This document shows, piece after piece, positions 21,544-31,600 of a DNA stretch of 64,000 bases. Position numbers and translations under genes: made by a program. The notes under the pieces were generated by a model, which was not told where the DNA came from, ran no database searches, and worked only from the letters and a program-made list of their open reading frames with translations. Positions within the stretch are counted from its first letter, which is position 1, and every line of letters starts with the position of its first letter. The stretch is from NCBI GenBank assembly GCA_030549205.1, contig JAUKTV010000010.1, positions 1,054,001-1,118,000 of the forward strand. Direction: 5' to 3'. The DNA is from Apiosordaria backusii (taxonomy: Eukaryota; Ascomycota; Sordariomycetes; Sordariales; Lasiosphaeriaceae).

Positions 21544-22281
21544 ATGAGCTACGCCAACAACAACGCCTCGAGCAGCAACTCTCGTTCCCGGCAACAGCAA
21601 CAGCAGCCCCCAATCGCTTACAGCAACTTTGGCACCGCAGGCGGCAACGTAGCCTCCTACAATACTGGCAACCATGCCCAGGCCAACCCAGGAACGCACA
21701 GCTTCAGCGGTTACGGTTCCGGCGTTGGCTACGCCCAGCCCATCCCCCATTCCTCCCAAGCCGCCTTGACCTCGCAATTTGCCGATAGCGCCCGCTCCCA
21801 AGTTGACTATGCCCGCACTCACAACGGCCGTCCAGGCTCGTCAACCGCGCGTCAGCAGTACCCGAACATCCCCGCCAACATACAGATGCCCGGGGCAGCA
21901 GCCACTTACGTCGCTCCGGGCACTGTCTACGGCGGGCCTGGAAACTCCGATCCCAGGAACGGCAACGTCATGTACGCTTCCACTTCTTTGAAGGGAAACC
22001 CACCTGGTCCAACAACGAACAATCATGCCCGCGTTGCGCCTGGTCTGAACGGGGCTATCCCGCCTAATCATGACAAGAAGAAGAAGTGCGCAGAACCAGC
22101 TGTGTTTAGTAACTACATGTATGATCACCCTGGAACACAGGCGCAGAATATGGGCGGGAGTGTCTATCCGATTACCACGAATGGGAATACCTACTTGCCG
22201 CCTTGTGGGCACCGCGACCCAAGCGTTAAGCCTGGGTGCCGGCATTGTGTGGCTGCTATTGCGGCTACTTCCCGCCGTTGA
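21544..22281 (+). CDS. Hypothetical low-complexity protein (Ser/Asn/Gln/Gly-rich) with C-terminal Cys/His motif
   Basis: Uninterrupted 245-residue frame starting at ATG 21544 (context caagATGA). The first 150 residues are rich in Ser, Asn, Gln, Gly, Tyr and Pro, with a QQQQQ run, and look intrinsically disordered. The last 60 hold CGHRDPSVKPGCRHC, a compact Cys/His cluster that could bind a metal ion. No known domain recognised. Codon use is that of the neighbouring genes and the frame is longer and more C-rich at third positions than shadow frames, so I accept it as coding. Prion-like or condensate behaviour is possible from composition but is only an inference. Confidence 0.65.
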   Translation: MSYANNNASSSNSRSRQQQQQPPIAYSNFGTAGGNVASYNTGNHAQANPGTHSFSGYGSGVGYAQPIPHSSQAALTSQFADSARSQVDYARTHNGRPGSSTARQQYPNIPANIQMPGAAATYVAPGTVYGGPGNSDPRNGNVMYASTSLKGNPPGPTTNNHARVAPGLNGAIPPNHDKKKKCAEPAVFSNYMYDHPGTQAQNMGGSVYPITTNGNTYLPPCGHRDPSVKPGCRHCVAAIAATSRR

Positions 22282-22492
22282 ACGTTGGAAATTTATGGCA
22301 ACATGGGAGCTTTGGACAAGGAGGTTCGGGAATCAAGGGGTTCAGGGGTTTGTTTGCAAAGGAGATGGGCGTCAAGGGTTAGGGTACATGATAGAACCAC
22401 AAACAAAGCCTAGTGGACTTGATGGTCAAGGCGCACGGACAATTTACAAGCCTCCGGGATTTGCATGCGTGCACAGACCATTATTTCTCATG

Positions 22493-22498
22493 TATAAA
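22493..22498 (+). promoter_or_regulatory. TATA box upstream of U6 snRNA
   Basis: TATAAA about 55 nt before the predicted 5' hairpin of U6; the only such motif in the immediate upstream sequence. TATA-directed Pol III transcription is usual for fungal U6 genes, normally with a shorter spacing, so the mature 5' end may lie a little upstream. Confidence 0.45.
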
Positions 22499-22547
22499 TT
22501 TCTCCAGACCCTTCCAACTTTTGAGCAGTTTCTTCTTTTCTTTCCTC

Positions 22548-22649
22548 GCCCTTCGGGGCATTTGGTCAATTTGAAACGATACAGAGAAGATTAGCATGGC
22601 CCCTGCACTAAGGATGACACGCTACTCAAAGAGACGCTACCAATTTTTT
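22548..22649 (+). ncRNA. U6 spliceosomal snRNA
   Basis: The sequence starts with a perfect 5' hairpin (GCCC-TTCG-GGGC, 22548-22559) and continues with a near-invariant U6 core: the ACAGAGA box that pairs with the 5' splice site (22581-22587), the catalytic AGC triad (22593-22595), CATGGCCCCTGC and AAGGATGACACGC, which forms the U2/U6 region and internal stem-loop. A T-run at 22644-22649 is the Pol III terminator. Length is about 100 nt, as expected. U6 forms the catalytic core of the spliceosome. No intron is seen in it. The end coordinates are approximate to a few bases. Confidence 0.93.
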
Positions 22650-23467
22650 CATCATGATCGCGGTTTTGCTGCGATATGGGGAAGAAAATGGGTTGGAGTG
22701 ATGGTTGGTTCTGACGCGTTCGGGCGCGTGGTTCTGATTACTGTGCCTCACAATCCTCAGGCTACATCTCGTGGTGAAAGCTAACTGGCCTCGATCTTTC
22801 AACACACTCTTCATCACCTTTTCTTTGTCCAGGTACAGAGTGTAGACCTCCTTGTTGTCCATCAGGTGCCCCCGTGGAAATACCGTCTTGTCTTCAACAT
22901 TCACTCCTTTAGCATCTCCACTCGCCCTCTTTGTCGTCAAAACCTTGTCCCCCATCCCACCACCAATCTCCCCAAACCACCCCATCACCGTCGCAAACCG
23001 AAACAAGCTCCACAAGACGCACACGAAAAGCGCACCCCCAAGCGCAGTCGCCCATTCCTCGAGAAAGAGGTCCTTCTCCGTCTTTGCCGTCCCGTCTGCC
23101 CTAGGGGGTACCCAGTGGTCCGCATAACTCTCAAAACCGGGGGGATATCATCCATATGGTTTGCCATCTTCTCCCAGTCGGCGCAAGACGTAATTCTTTA
23201 GGATCGGGTGCACAACCCAACAAAGGTCAGAGATGACGAGCATGGCCCAGAGGTAACAGCTTCACGAGGGTTGGGTCGCGGGAGCGGTAGATGTTGAGGC
23301 TGAAGAGAGGCTGGAGGATGGCTAGTCGTAAGCTTTGGATGGACCTGTTGGGGTGTTGTTGGTGGGGCGAGGGTGAGAATTGTGAGGGAGGTGAGGGGTG
23401 TGAGGATGTCCCAGAGGATGTAGGGGGGTTTGGGGGGTGCGAACGGGGGGTTGTTGTTTGCGGGCAT
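22650..23467 (-). pseudogene. Decayed integral-membrane protein gene with multiple frame breaks
   Basis: From an ATG at 23467, conceptual pieces in different frames line up into one protein: FAPPKPPYILWDILTPL, then LRLAILQPLFSLNIYRSRD, then YLWAMLVISDLCWVVHP, then ADWEKMANHMDDIPP, then GFESYADHWVPPRADG and EWATALGGALFVCVLWSLFR. At least three or four frame changes are needed, one at a run of six C (23146-23151 region). The pieces are hydrophobic and collinear, so I read a broken membrane-protein gene, not chance ORFs. Some breaks could be base-call errors, but their number favours a pseudogene. The family resembles fungal small multi-span proteins of unknown function (DUF7704-like at best). 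Its 3' end is uncertain and approaches U6 on the opposite strand. Confidence 0.45.
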
Positions 23468-23722
23468 GGTGAGGTTGGTGGTGGCGGTGGTGGTTTGCCG
23501 TTGAGGATGATAGCTGAAGCTCATGCAGCAAAGGAGGAGTGAAGTTCTCTCGAAACAGGCAGCAGAGCGCTCAGTGTGACGCAGTCTTGCATCGGTAAGT
23601 GCTGCCATTCCCGACTGAGGCTATGGCACTATGCTGAAGTGGTCAAACACCTGGACATTTCTGACTTTTGCACGTTTCTGTAGGTATTTTGAGGTTGGGG
23701 TGTATGTACAAGCACCTGATAC

Positions 23723-25091
23723 TCAATGGTATCTTTGGGTATATCCAACATTTGGATGATAGGGACTTGGAAGCGGCGAAATGTTATGTAACTCCACTAC
23801 CTCCCCATAATGATGGTTCGTGGTTGCCGGTTTCAAATTGGTCGTGCTGTGGCTCTCCCGAGCCATGGTAGAGTAGCCGTAGTTCTCTTCGTCACCAACA
23901 CGGGTGTCCAGAACGTCGGCATATGACTGGACCATGCCCACAGCGTCTTCTTGCCCCTTGTATCCTGGGCGTGGGTTTGATCGACTTGAAGGCCCGGACT
24001 TTTGATACACAGCAGGCTTTTTGGACGAGACGAAGAGTTGCGGGAAAGCAGTGAGGCATGCTACGATGATGGCTAGGAGAATGTTAGCACCACTTCTTAC
24101 AGGAGGGGGGTAAAGCGACTGTCATACCAATGCAAGTCTCGATACAACTCCACAGCCATAAGTAACTCGGGTCGACCTGACCGTTTGCCCACTTTGCGGA
24201 GCTGATACCGACTACCCTCAGAATGGCAACCAACATGGTGAGGAGAGTGAGGGAAAAGAGGCCGATAAAGGCGAGCTTTTTGGCTGTGCGCAATTTGGCG
24301 TCCCAGATCAAGATGATGGGGATGGACAGGACTGTCATTGTTAGCAAGGGCCCACCGGACTGTGTTGAAGCAAAGGCTTACCAGCAGCGTCAGACAAAAC
24401 ATCCAATGCACAGTTAACCCTGAGCGTAAGGTTGGCGTATGCAATAGCGGGAGGCTCAGTACATTGCGCCATGATGTCAAAGCCCGTCGCAACCAAGCAT
24501 CCCCACTGAGCATCACCGACCGAGGCAATCCAGCATGCTACTACAAATCCGAGGACAGACCACCAGGCAACCCTAAGCTTCGTCATGTGCCAACCCACTC
24601 TCCTGAAGAAGAAGAGCAGTGACAACTTGACACAGGCCAAGGTGGTGTAAAAGAAGAGCTGCTCCACGAAAAAGACCCTCATTGTGCTCTCGACATCTTT
24701 GAGGAACTTTTCCAGATCTCCTGGGAAGGCGGCGACCCCCGCTCCAACATCCAATATGAACCAAAGTCTCGGTGCTGCCCATTGCCAGAGGGCAGCTGAT
24801 ATGACAACCAAGAGGGTGCCGAATATGAGGATGGCATCGTCCCAGAAAAGTCGACGTGATGCGCGTATGCGGGTGTAGAGACGAACGCTGAGAAAAATGA
24901 GGGCAATAGAGGCGGTGGCCCAAGAACCTGCCTATGCGCACAAAGAACGGCGTCAGCCATCGTGGGATGTGGATATGATCTTCGTATGCATGGTGGGCCA
25001 AGCCGAGCGGCCGTGCAACATCGCTTACCAGAAAGTTCTTGACAGGAATAGCAGCTGGTGAGTTGAGCCTCTGGGTATCTGAAAGTTCCAT
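23723..25091 (-). CDS. Fungal rhodopsin-domain integral membrane protein (Pth11-like family)
   Basis: Four exons: 25091-25029, 24931-24382, 24331-24128, 24072-23723; 388 residues. Motifs of the fungal rhodopsin domain (PF20684-type): RLYTRIRASRRLFWDDAILI after the first helix, LFFYTTLACVKLSLLFFFRR, NCALDVLSDAAVLSIPIILI (joined across an intron) and KLAFIGLFSLTLLTMLVAILR. About seven transmembrane helices, then a cytoplasmic tail of about 110 residues with polar sequence and tyrosines. There is no CFEM domain before the helices, unlike Pth11 itself. Members are proposed cell-surface receptors, but ligands are mostly unknown. The start at 25091 gives a short polar N-terminus before helix 1, usual for the family. 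Confidence 0.85.
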
Positions 25092-25963
25092 CTTTCAGAG
25101 ATAGGAAACTTTGCGTCTAGATCGCGAGAGGTTCAAAAGCAATGATGGCAGCTTTTGAGCGGTTAGATCACTGCTCATGACAGAACGAAAACAAGAGCAA
25201 AGCTCGGAACAGAGGAACGCGCGGACAAAGGCATGATATTGCGAGCAATGGATTCAAGCTGAACGGCACAAACTGGGAACTAGCAACGATCTGCAGGGAA
25301 TGGCTATCTCTTGGTCGCTTGCAACGCCGGACCTACACAGGTGGCTTGCGGCAAGAAAGCGGAATATCCAAGGTCCTCCCGTCAAAGGATGCCTCGTTTG
25401 GAAACTAAATATCCTCGACAGGTCGGCGCATTGTTGGAATGGGTAGCACTCGGCCGAGTGTGAGCTGCGCGAATGTTGTGATGGGGGCTAAATTAAGTCT
25501 GATGGTTGGCGGCACAGTCGGGTGAGAATAGTGGCACAGCATTTAGTTCCAACACCCAATGCACTGGGCCTCAGCAAGCGAGCTCTTATTCACCGCGGAA
25601 GCGCCTACATAAGCAACCTTGTGATGTTGTCTAGCCACTAAGCACTACAACATGCAGTTGGGATTTCCGGACTGGGTTTCAAGATAAATCCGGTTGTTTC
25701 CAGTTGTTGCTGAGATAACAAGTAATTCAGATATCACAACCATCATCTCGGGGCCAGAAGCTGGTGCAAGGATTAGGAATCACGTCATTCATTGATAGAA
25801 AGAAAAGGTAGAGAGAAAAGCGACCCAATTGATATACTGAAGGAGAGATCCCCATGTTCGCTGATTAGTTGGAGCCCCATGAGCCCATGAGCCCCTGAGC
25901 CCCTGAGCACAGACCGAGGTAAACAAACACACACAACCTTCCAAATACAACCCCGACATCCGT
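25092..25963. other. Intergenic, no gene seen
   Basis: About 870 bases upstream of the rhodopsin-domain gene. Short ORFs only; a small (GAGCCC/CTGAGCCC)-like repetition near 25877-25905. Nothing else identified. Confidence 0.4.
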
Positions 25964-26315
25964 CACCACGGAACCGGCCAAACCCACTTCTCAAGAGAAG
26001 CCAGAATCACTGCGCCTACAGCCACGATAGGCGCAATCTGCCCCAACCCACGCACAATACTTTCTTCTTTCCTTCCCTCCTCACTCAACCAGCTCATAAA
26101 ATGAACCCTGAAGCCAGAATGAGCCAACTTACACCTGTTCCGGCAATATCTGGATCGGCTTCCAATAGATGAGTCTTATTAACTGCGCCAACCTCAAAGA
26201 CTGCTGGGAAGGAGGTAGTAGCATTGGGATCAAAGACAATATTACAGTCCACTTGAAGTTCGAGGTTTCGACATGTTGACTTGAGGTAACTGAAATGACT
26301 GAGAAAGACACCCAT
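25964..26315 (-). pseudogene. Remnant of a fungal multi-span membrane protein gene
   Basis: The ATG at 26315 opens a frame whose end, LEADPDIAGTGVS, resembles the conserved N-terminal DPDIAGxGV motif that precedes the helices in a family of fungal membrane proteins. Only about 20 nt later, in another frame, sequence resembling such a protein's C-terminus appears: ESIVRGLGQIAPIVAVGAVI then EKWVWPVPW and TGA at 25964. The intervening helices are missing and I find no intron that joins the two frames. I therefore read an internally deleted remnant. Both ends rest on recalled family patterns and would need a search. Confidence 0.33.
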
Positions 26316-27515
26316 TGTGGAGTATTGACGACGGCTGCAGTTATCTACGACCAAAGTTTGGACCTAGTAAAAGAAACAACCTGACTGCTGTGGCGAAGAC
26401 TGAGAACCATCCGGGTGTCTTATAGAAGGAGATAGCTTAGAGCCTCGCTGCAACCCCAACACATCCGTATGTGAGACAAACAGCAAGTCGGCCAATGAAC
26501 AATTGTGAGACATCCGTGTTCATATTAGTTGAATGCAGCCGCATCTTGGCCGTGCCAACGCAACTGTCACTTTTGACAACCATTTTTCTGGGCGAGGAGA
26601 CCTCTGCAGGTATCTGCAGCGGCTTCGAGTTCTTATTTGCCACTACACTCTTCACATGAAACAAATCACTACTGAAATGTTGTATGCCCAGCTGCATGCA
26701 GGAGCACAGCGATCTTTTGTTTGCCCAATAGGAGCCAGAGCCGTTGAGTAAAAAAAGGACGGCTGGGGCTATGTGCAGCGACGATCACTAGGCTCTCGGA
26801 ATGAAGTCAACGACAGCTTCCGATGGCTACAAAGTCTCAGAGGCGCAATTGCCCTCAAGCTCTGTCTGGAGGATGGATCTCGGGATAGGCTCTTCCGAGC
26901 GGCTCCCGAGGACAATACATCCTGAGTTCTGATTTTGGCAACAGTCCCATGTCTACGTTGATGCTTCTCCGCCAAGCTGGCGGATAGCCGCCCTATCATC
27001 GTCGCCGAAAACCGCCATCAACTGCATCTTCAATCGCAGGGCCGCTACTAACTCAAATTAGGGAAATGGAATTTCTAACAGAAAAAATGCTGATGGGTTT
27101 CTGATCAGCTGATCTGAATCCCTCGGTGCAATCCTTTGAAGTCCATGCTTCCAATACTTTGACTTCTTATTCATTGCGGCCTTTTCCTCAACACTGGTCT
27201 CGAATCAGTATCAACATGTCCTTATCGAAAGATAATCACGATGACAGTCTGTCCCTAGTACCATCATTCTACGGTTCTGATAATATCTATTGTTGGCTCC
27301 TCACTCTCGCCTCTGTCTTCATAACCTGTGCATGTGTACAGTGCGACTGAGTGGTTTTCATCTTGCACATGTAGTGCACAAATACTGTGTGCATGTATCT
27401 GCCCCCTGCAACGCGCTGACCCAATTAGCCAGTGCCAATGCTCCAACTCCAAACATCGAACCAAAAGCAACAAAACGAAAAACACACAATATTCTCAACA
27501 CAGCAATTTGCAAGC
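26316..27515. other. Intergenic, no gene seen
   Basis: About 1.2 kb. ORFs of 70-90 residues on both strands overlap each other and lack motifs. No RNA gene or repeat recognised. Confidence 0.4.
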
Positions 27516-28953
27516 ATGACGGCCCCTTCTCACAACCACGCCAACTACCAGGCGCGCCTTGACTACATTCGGGGACTTTTGGGGGATCACTTTGGTCTTT
27601 CTCACGAGGTAAGCAATTCACAAGGCTGCAGTCGAACTTCATATCTAATAATCGGTGAAATCGCAGAACATAGCCGAGACCAGGATCACACCGATTCAAT
27701 ACGAAGCCGACTTTCCGTTCAAATACAACAACTTCGTCTACCGCCTCGAGTGTCCCGTCGACATCTCCAATCATGGTCTTAAGCTGCCGGGCTGCGTCCC
27801 CATTCCTGCAGGTGCTAGGGCGTTTATAATGCGCCTCAGCAACGCCGATGCTGAGGGCATGTACCAAGAAACCCGCGTCCAGAATGAAGTCGCCATCCTT
27901 ACCCTCGCCTCGGCAGCTCTTCGCCACATCAAACCCAACATCGTCCCCCGCGTCTTCGGCTGGGATGGTGCTAGTCAAGGGCGTTTGGGCTGGATCTTGC
28001 AGGACATGATGCCCGGAGTGCCGCTTGATGGCGTGTTTAGCCCGACCGCGTCTCTGGAACAGAAAACCGCGGTTCTGAGGCAGATGGCGGCTATTCTGAA
28101 GGCACTACAAGACTATCCGCTTCCCAAGAGCATTCAGGGCTGGGGAGGGTTGACGTTTGACAGCAGCGGTGCGATTGTCAGCGCGCCTATGCCAAGCGTC
28201 GGTGCCGGGCCATGGTCTTCCCTCGAAAATTCCTACCGATGCCGACTCAAAGCCGCACTGGACAAGGCAGATAAAAACCCGTATCTGAAGGGATGGCGGC
28301 CGAACGGCATCAGAGACCGTGTCGATGATTTCATCGAGCGTGGCTTATCAGCACAATTCTCTGACCTGACATCTAGCCAAGATAGGGCTATTATACACGC
28401 AGATTTCAGTAAGTCTTTTGTTCAATGGAATCCCCCCAGCGCTAACATGAAGGTAAAAGCCTCGGACAATCTCCTCTACGACCCTGCGACAGGCCTTGTC
28501 ACAGCGCTCCTCGACTACGACTTCAGCACTATTCTACACCCTGCCTACGAGTTCTTCCGCTCTTTTGGTCCCAACGGCGGTCGGTTTACTGGCTGGATCA
28601 CCGACTCAGATTCAGAGGGACGAGAGTTGTTAGAACTTCGGAGAGCCAAGCTGACCGGAGAGTTTCCTTCACCTCTTCCAACACCTAGAGAGACCCCCAA
28701 TGGTCCAGGGGTTGATTGGGAACTTGCGCGGGCGTGGGAGAATGAGCTGCAGAAAATAAATGTCAAGCGGCCTAGCACCATTCAGGGCATGGGCAAACTT
28801 GCTGATGTAGACGAGCTCTTGGGATCCCTGACACCCTGGAGATTGATCAATACTGACTTTCTGAGGATGAATACGGATGAGGGCCAAAGAATGGCTTTGA
28901 GACGTATGGGTGAAGAGCAGCTCGTAGCCGTGTTGGATCATCTTGGGTTCTAG
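27516..28953 (+). CDS. APH-type phosphotransferase (protein-kinase-like fold)
   Basis: Three exons: 27516-27608, 27667-28408, 28460-28953; 442 residues. The second intron is only 51 nt with a gctaac branch site, and its removal forms HADFTSDNLLYD, the Brenner motif (HxDxxxxN) of the aminoglycoside phosphotransferase/choline kinase family. LLDYDF supplies the metal-binding aspartate. An N-lobe with IVPRVFGWD and LGWILQDMMPGVPLDG matches the fungal APH (PF01636) pattern. Such fungal genes are numerous; they are presumed small-molecule kinases, with unknown substrates, and are not evidence of antibiotic resistance. All key residues are present, so an active enzyme is likely. Confidence 0.85.
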
Positions 28954-29482
28954 AGGCTAATCGGCGGGATGACGGATGGATAAGGTACCTAGGTAGGTAG
29001 TGAATGGAATCAAGCAGGATTATCTTCTACGAGCTGCACTGCGCTGGAAAATTTGTTGCTATGACTGCCTATTGTTCAGAGCTGGGACGAATGGTCTTTT
29101 TCACCGCCCAGACATCTGAACAGTCAGATGGAATTAGAATGAATTTCATATCCTTGGTATTCCATCTATGCGTAGCCACCAATCAAATATGCAATTTATC
29201 CAGTCCTCTGATGATCGACACCCTAGTTGTCACACTGTAGCCATTCTTTATACACAGCCCGTCCAGGCTTCGGTGTTGCAGTTAACTTGGCGCCGTCAGA
29301 ATGTGAGCTGCCCCCAGAGGGAATGAAGTGTAGGTACCGTATCTAACGATAAACGCTGGTGAATATTTGGTCAGTCTACATTGGTCTTTGCCGTTTCCTT
29401 CGCCTGCTCCTTTACGTTGGCGCCTGGAAGATGATATACTACCTAGTTTTGACGGATAGCACTGGTCAAGGAACTGAAAGGC
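28954..29482. other. Convergent intergenic region
   Basis: About 530 bases between the 3' ends of the APH-type and DUF7587 genes. No gene or repeat seen. Confidence 0.45.
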
Positions 29483-30769
29483 TTACATGGATGAGATATC
29501 CAACCCAGCAATAAGTGCTGAAATTTCCTCAAAAGCATCTTCCCCAGGAAGCTCTTCCAGGGGCTCTCCCTCCGATGGTTCAAAATGTCGTTGGAGATCT
29601 TCGATGATCATTCTGAACTGAGAGACCTCAGGAAGCCATAGCTCTGTAGGAACCTTGGTCTCTCCCAGAGAAAGGCTTTCAATTTTTGCAGCTTACGGCC
29701 GAGAAAATTAGTCTTTGCTCATGAATCATGACAACGCCGCCTTGTGATACTTACCTGAAAATGTTTCCTTGAAGACATTCAGAATCACGGGGTCCTTCTT
29801 GTTTCTTTGCCTGAGAGCTAGCAACATGGCAGCCGCAGGGACCGTAAAGTCGAGCTCATCCGAACTGAACAATTTGGCCACCTCAATAGCCCGGAAAACT
29901 TCGTCTCGTGTAGCCGTCTCAGTGGGCATGGTACAGTCACGGTCCCGATGTACAAGATTCAACTTCAGCGCCTGGCGAAGTGACAAAACACCTCCGTTCA
30001 AGATCAGGAATTTCCACCGCCATTCTTCACCGAGCTCCGGAAGCAAACCGAACAAGCCATGGTCAATAAGCGCCTGGAGGTCAGTCTGCACGCAAGCTCC
30101 TGCTATCTTCAGGTCGCCTTGCGAGAGGTATTCCCCAAAATAGTAGCCGTCATGGGCCCTTTTAAGCCGTAGATCGCGCAGCCACCTGAGCGACTTGTCT
30201 CCTTGGTAGTTTTCATACGGAGCGAAGTAGTTGAGGAGTTCTATCTCCGATATGAACGTGCTTCGGGGCAACTTGGTGGTGTCAAGCAAGAGAATCTTGA
30301 CCTGGCCCCGTGAGGCTCGGAGATGGTCAAGATACTCCATTCTGTAGAGCGCGTATTGCAGGGCAAAGAGGAGAGAGCTGCTCCAGCTCACGAAGTTGCA
30401 GTCTGGCCCACACCGAAAATTGAGATGAGTCCTCAAAAGTTCAGCGGTATCCGGCGGGTCAGTAAGCCGGTGCTGAAAACGCTTTCTGATGTCAGGGTAG
30501 TATGAGGCGAAAATATCTAGGCGCTGGGATTCCGGAGAAAGCTCCGCTGTGGACCGTGGGCGAACGTAGGCATCAGTTGTTTCGCCCCAAGACTTTGGTG
30601 TAAACACGCGAAAGAGGTGCCGGGGGACGCTGTTGCTCCGGAAATTTGGGAATCGGTCGTTCGAGGTCGTAGGAAGTGGATTGAAGGGAATTGGGTCTTG
30701 CAGCAGGGGTATCACCGTGTCATGGGTAGATCCCAGCTCTGAGGTGGCCTCAACTGAAGTGCTGGCCAT
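29483..30769 (-). CDS. DUF7587-type protein (possible ADP-ribosyltransferase-like fold)
   Basis: Two exons, 30769-29755 and 29691-29483; 407 residues. The central region carries the pattern of the fungal DUF7587 domain: PRHLFRVFTPKS at its start, CNFVSWSSSLLFALQYAL in the middle, VKILLLDTTKL, and FGEYLSQGDLKIAG at the end. The helical C-terminal region (about 270-407) is unrelated to any family I know. The order R (in LFRVF), S-x-S (SWSSS) and E (GEYL) recalls the R-S-E triad of ADP-ribosyltransferases, but this is my inference from pattern alone. The ORF extends upstream to 30946 without a better start; the ATG at 30769 gives a sensible N-terminus. Confidence 0.72.
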
Positions 30770-30981
30770 TTCGCAAAAGACTATGATGACTCTTCCTACC
30801 TGGTGGTTTGAGGGTACTGGACGGTTAAAGCTGGAGGGAACAAGATGAATCTTTTTCTGCGTGAAAAACAAGAGAACGGACAGGCACATCCAACTTTGGC
30901 CCCTTCGGGGGAGACTTGCCATACTCAAAAGGTGTAGTGGGTCCAAATTGTCATTTTCTCGGTGTATTAAAACTAGAATTC

Positions 30982-31149
30982 ACCTGTAGACCTTCCCGGC
31001 GACTTTCTTTACCTATTTTATCTACTTCTTTATTTCAGCTATCTTAAGAGTCGAGTTATTTCCTATTGACCTTTTACTTGTAGACCTTTACGGCGATTTT
31101 CCTTAACCATTTTATCTACTCCTTTTGCTAGGCTATCTCGGTAATCGAG
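30982..31149. repeat. Diverged tandem repeat, unit about 94 bp, two copies
   Basis: Copy 1 (30982-31054) and copy 2 (31076-31149) share TGTAGACCTT, CGGCGA.TTT, ATTTTATCTACT and TCGAG in order at an offset of 94. Differences are largely C/T. It adjoins the AT-rich block to the right and is probably part of the same relic. Confidence 0.6.
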
Positions 31150-31159
31150 GCTTCCGAAA

Positions 31160-31600
31160 TGCCATTATTGACGATATTTAGGGCTTTAGCTACTTTAGTA
31201 TAATTAAGTTTAAAATTAGGTTACTTTTTTAGGCTTAATACTATAATAGTATAGCTAAATTAAATAATAGTAATAGTATCAGTTAGGTTTTTAACAATTT
31301 TAGTAGCTTCTTTATAAAAACTAGTATATTTAACCTTCGGAAGCTCTTTAATTATAAGGCCAATAATGATTTGGCCCTTTTTAATAATAATAGGTATATT
31401 AGGTAATACTATTTTTATTAAGTATAAAGTTTAGAAGGTATAGTTAATAGTGCTAATCCTTACCTTTTTAGCAGGCAGAGATATATTTATCTCTATTTAT
31501 ACTACTTAAGAGTATAATTAGTATAATATATACTATCTAAGTTACTAGGGTAAGATATAGCCTAAAAGTGCCAATCTCTATGTTCAATACAAGCACTGAC
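31160..31600. repeat. AT-rich relic with strong RIP signature
   Basis: No ORF on either strand. In 31201-31560 I hand-count only about five CA and three TG dinucleotides against roughly seventy TA, the exhaustive CpA-to-TpA pattern left by RIP on both strands. The original element, probably a transposon fragment, can no longer be recognised. Flanks return sharply to normal composition near 31560-31600. Confidence 0.75.
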
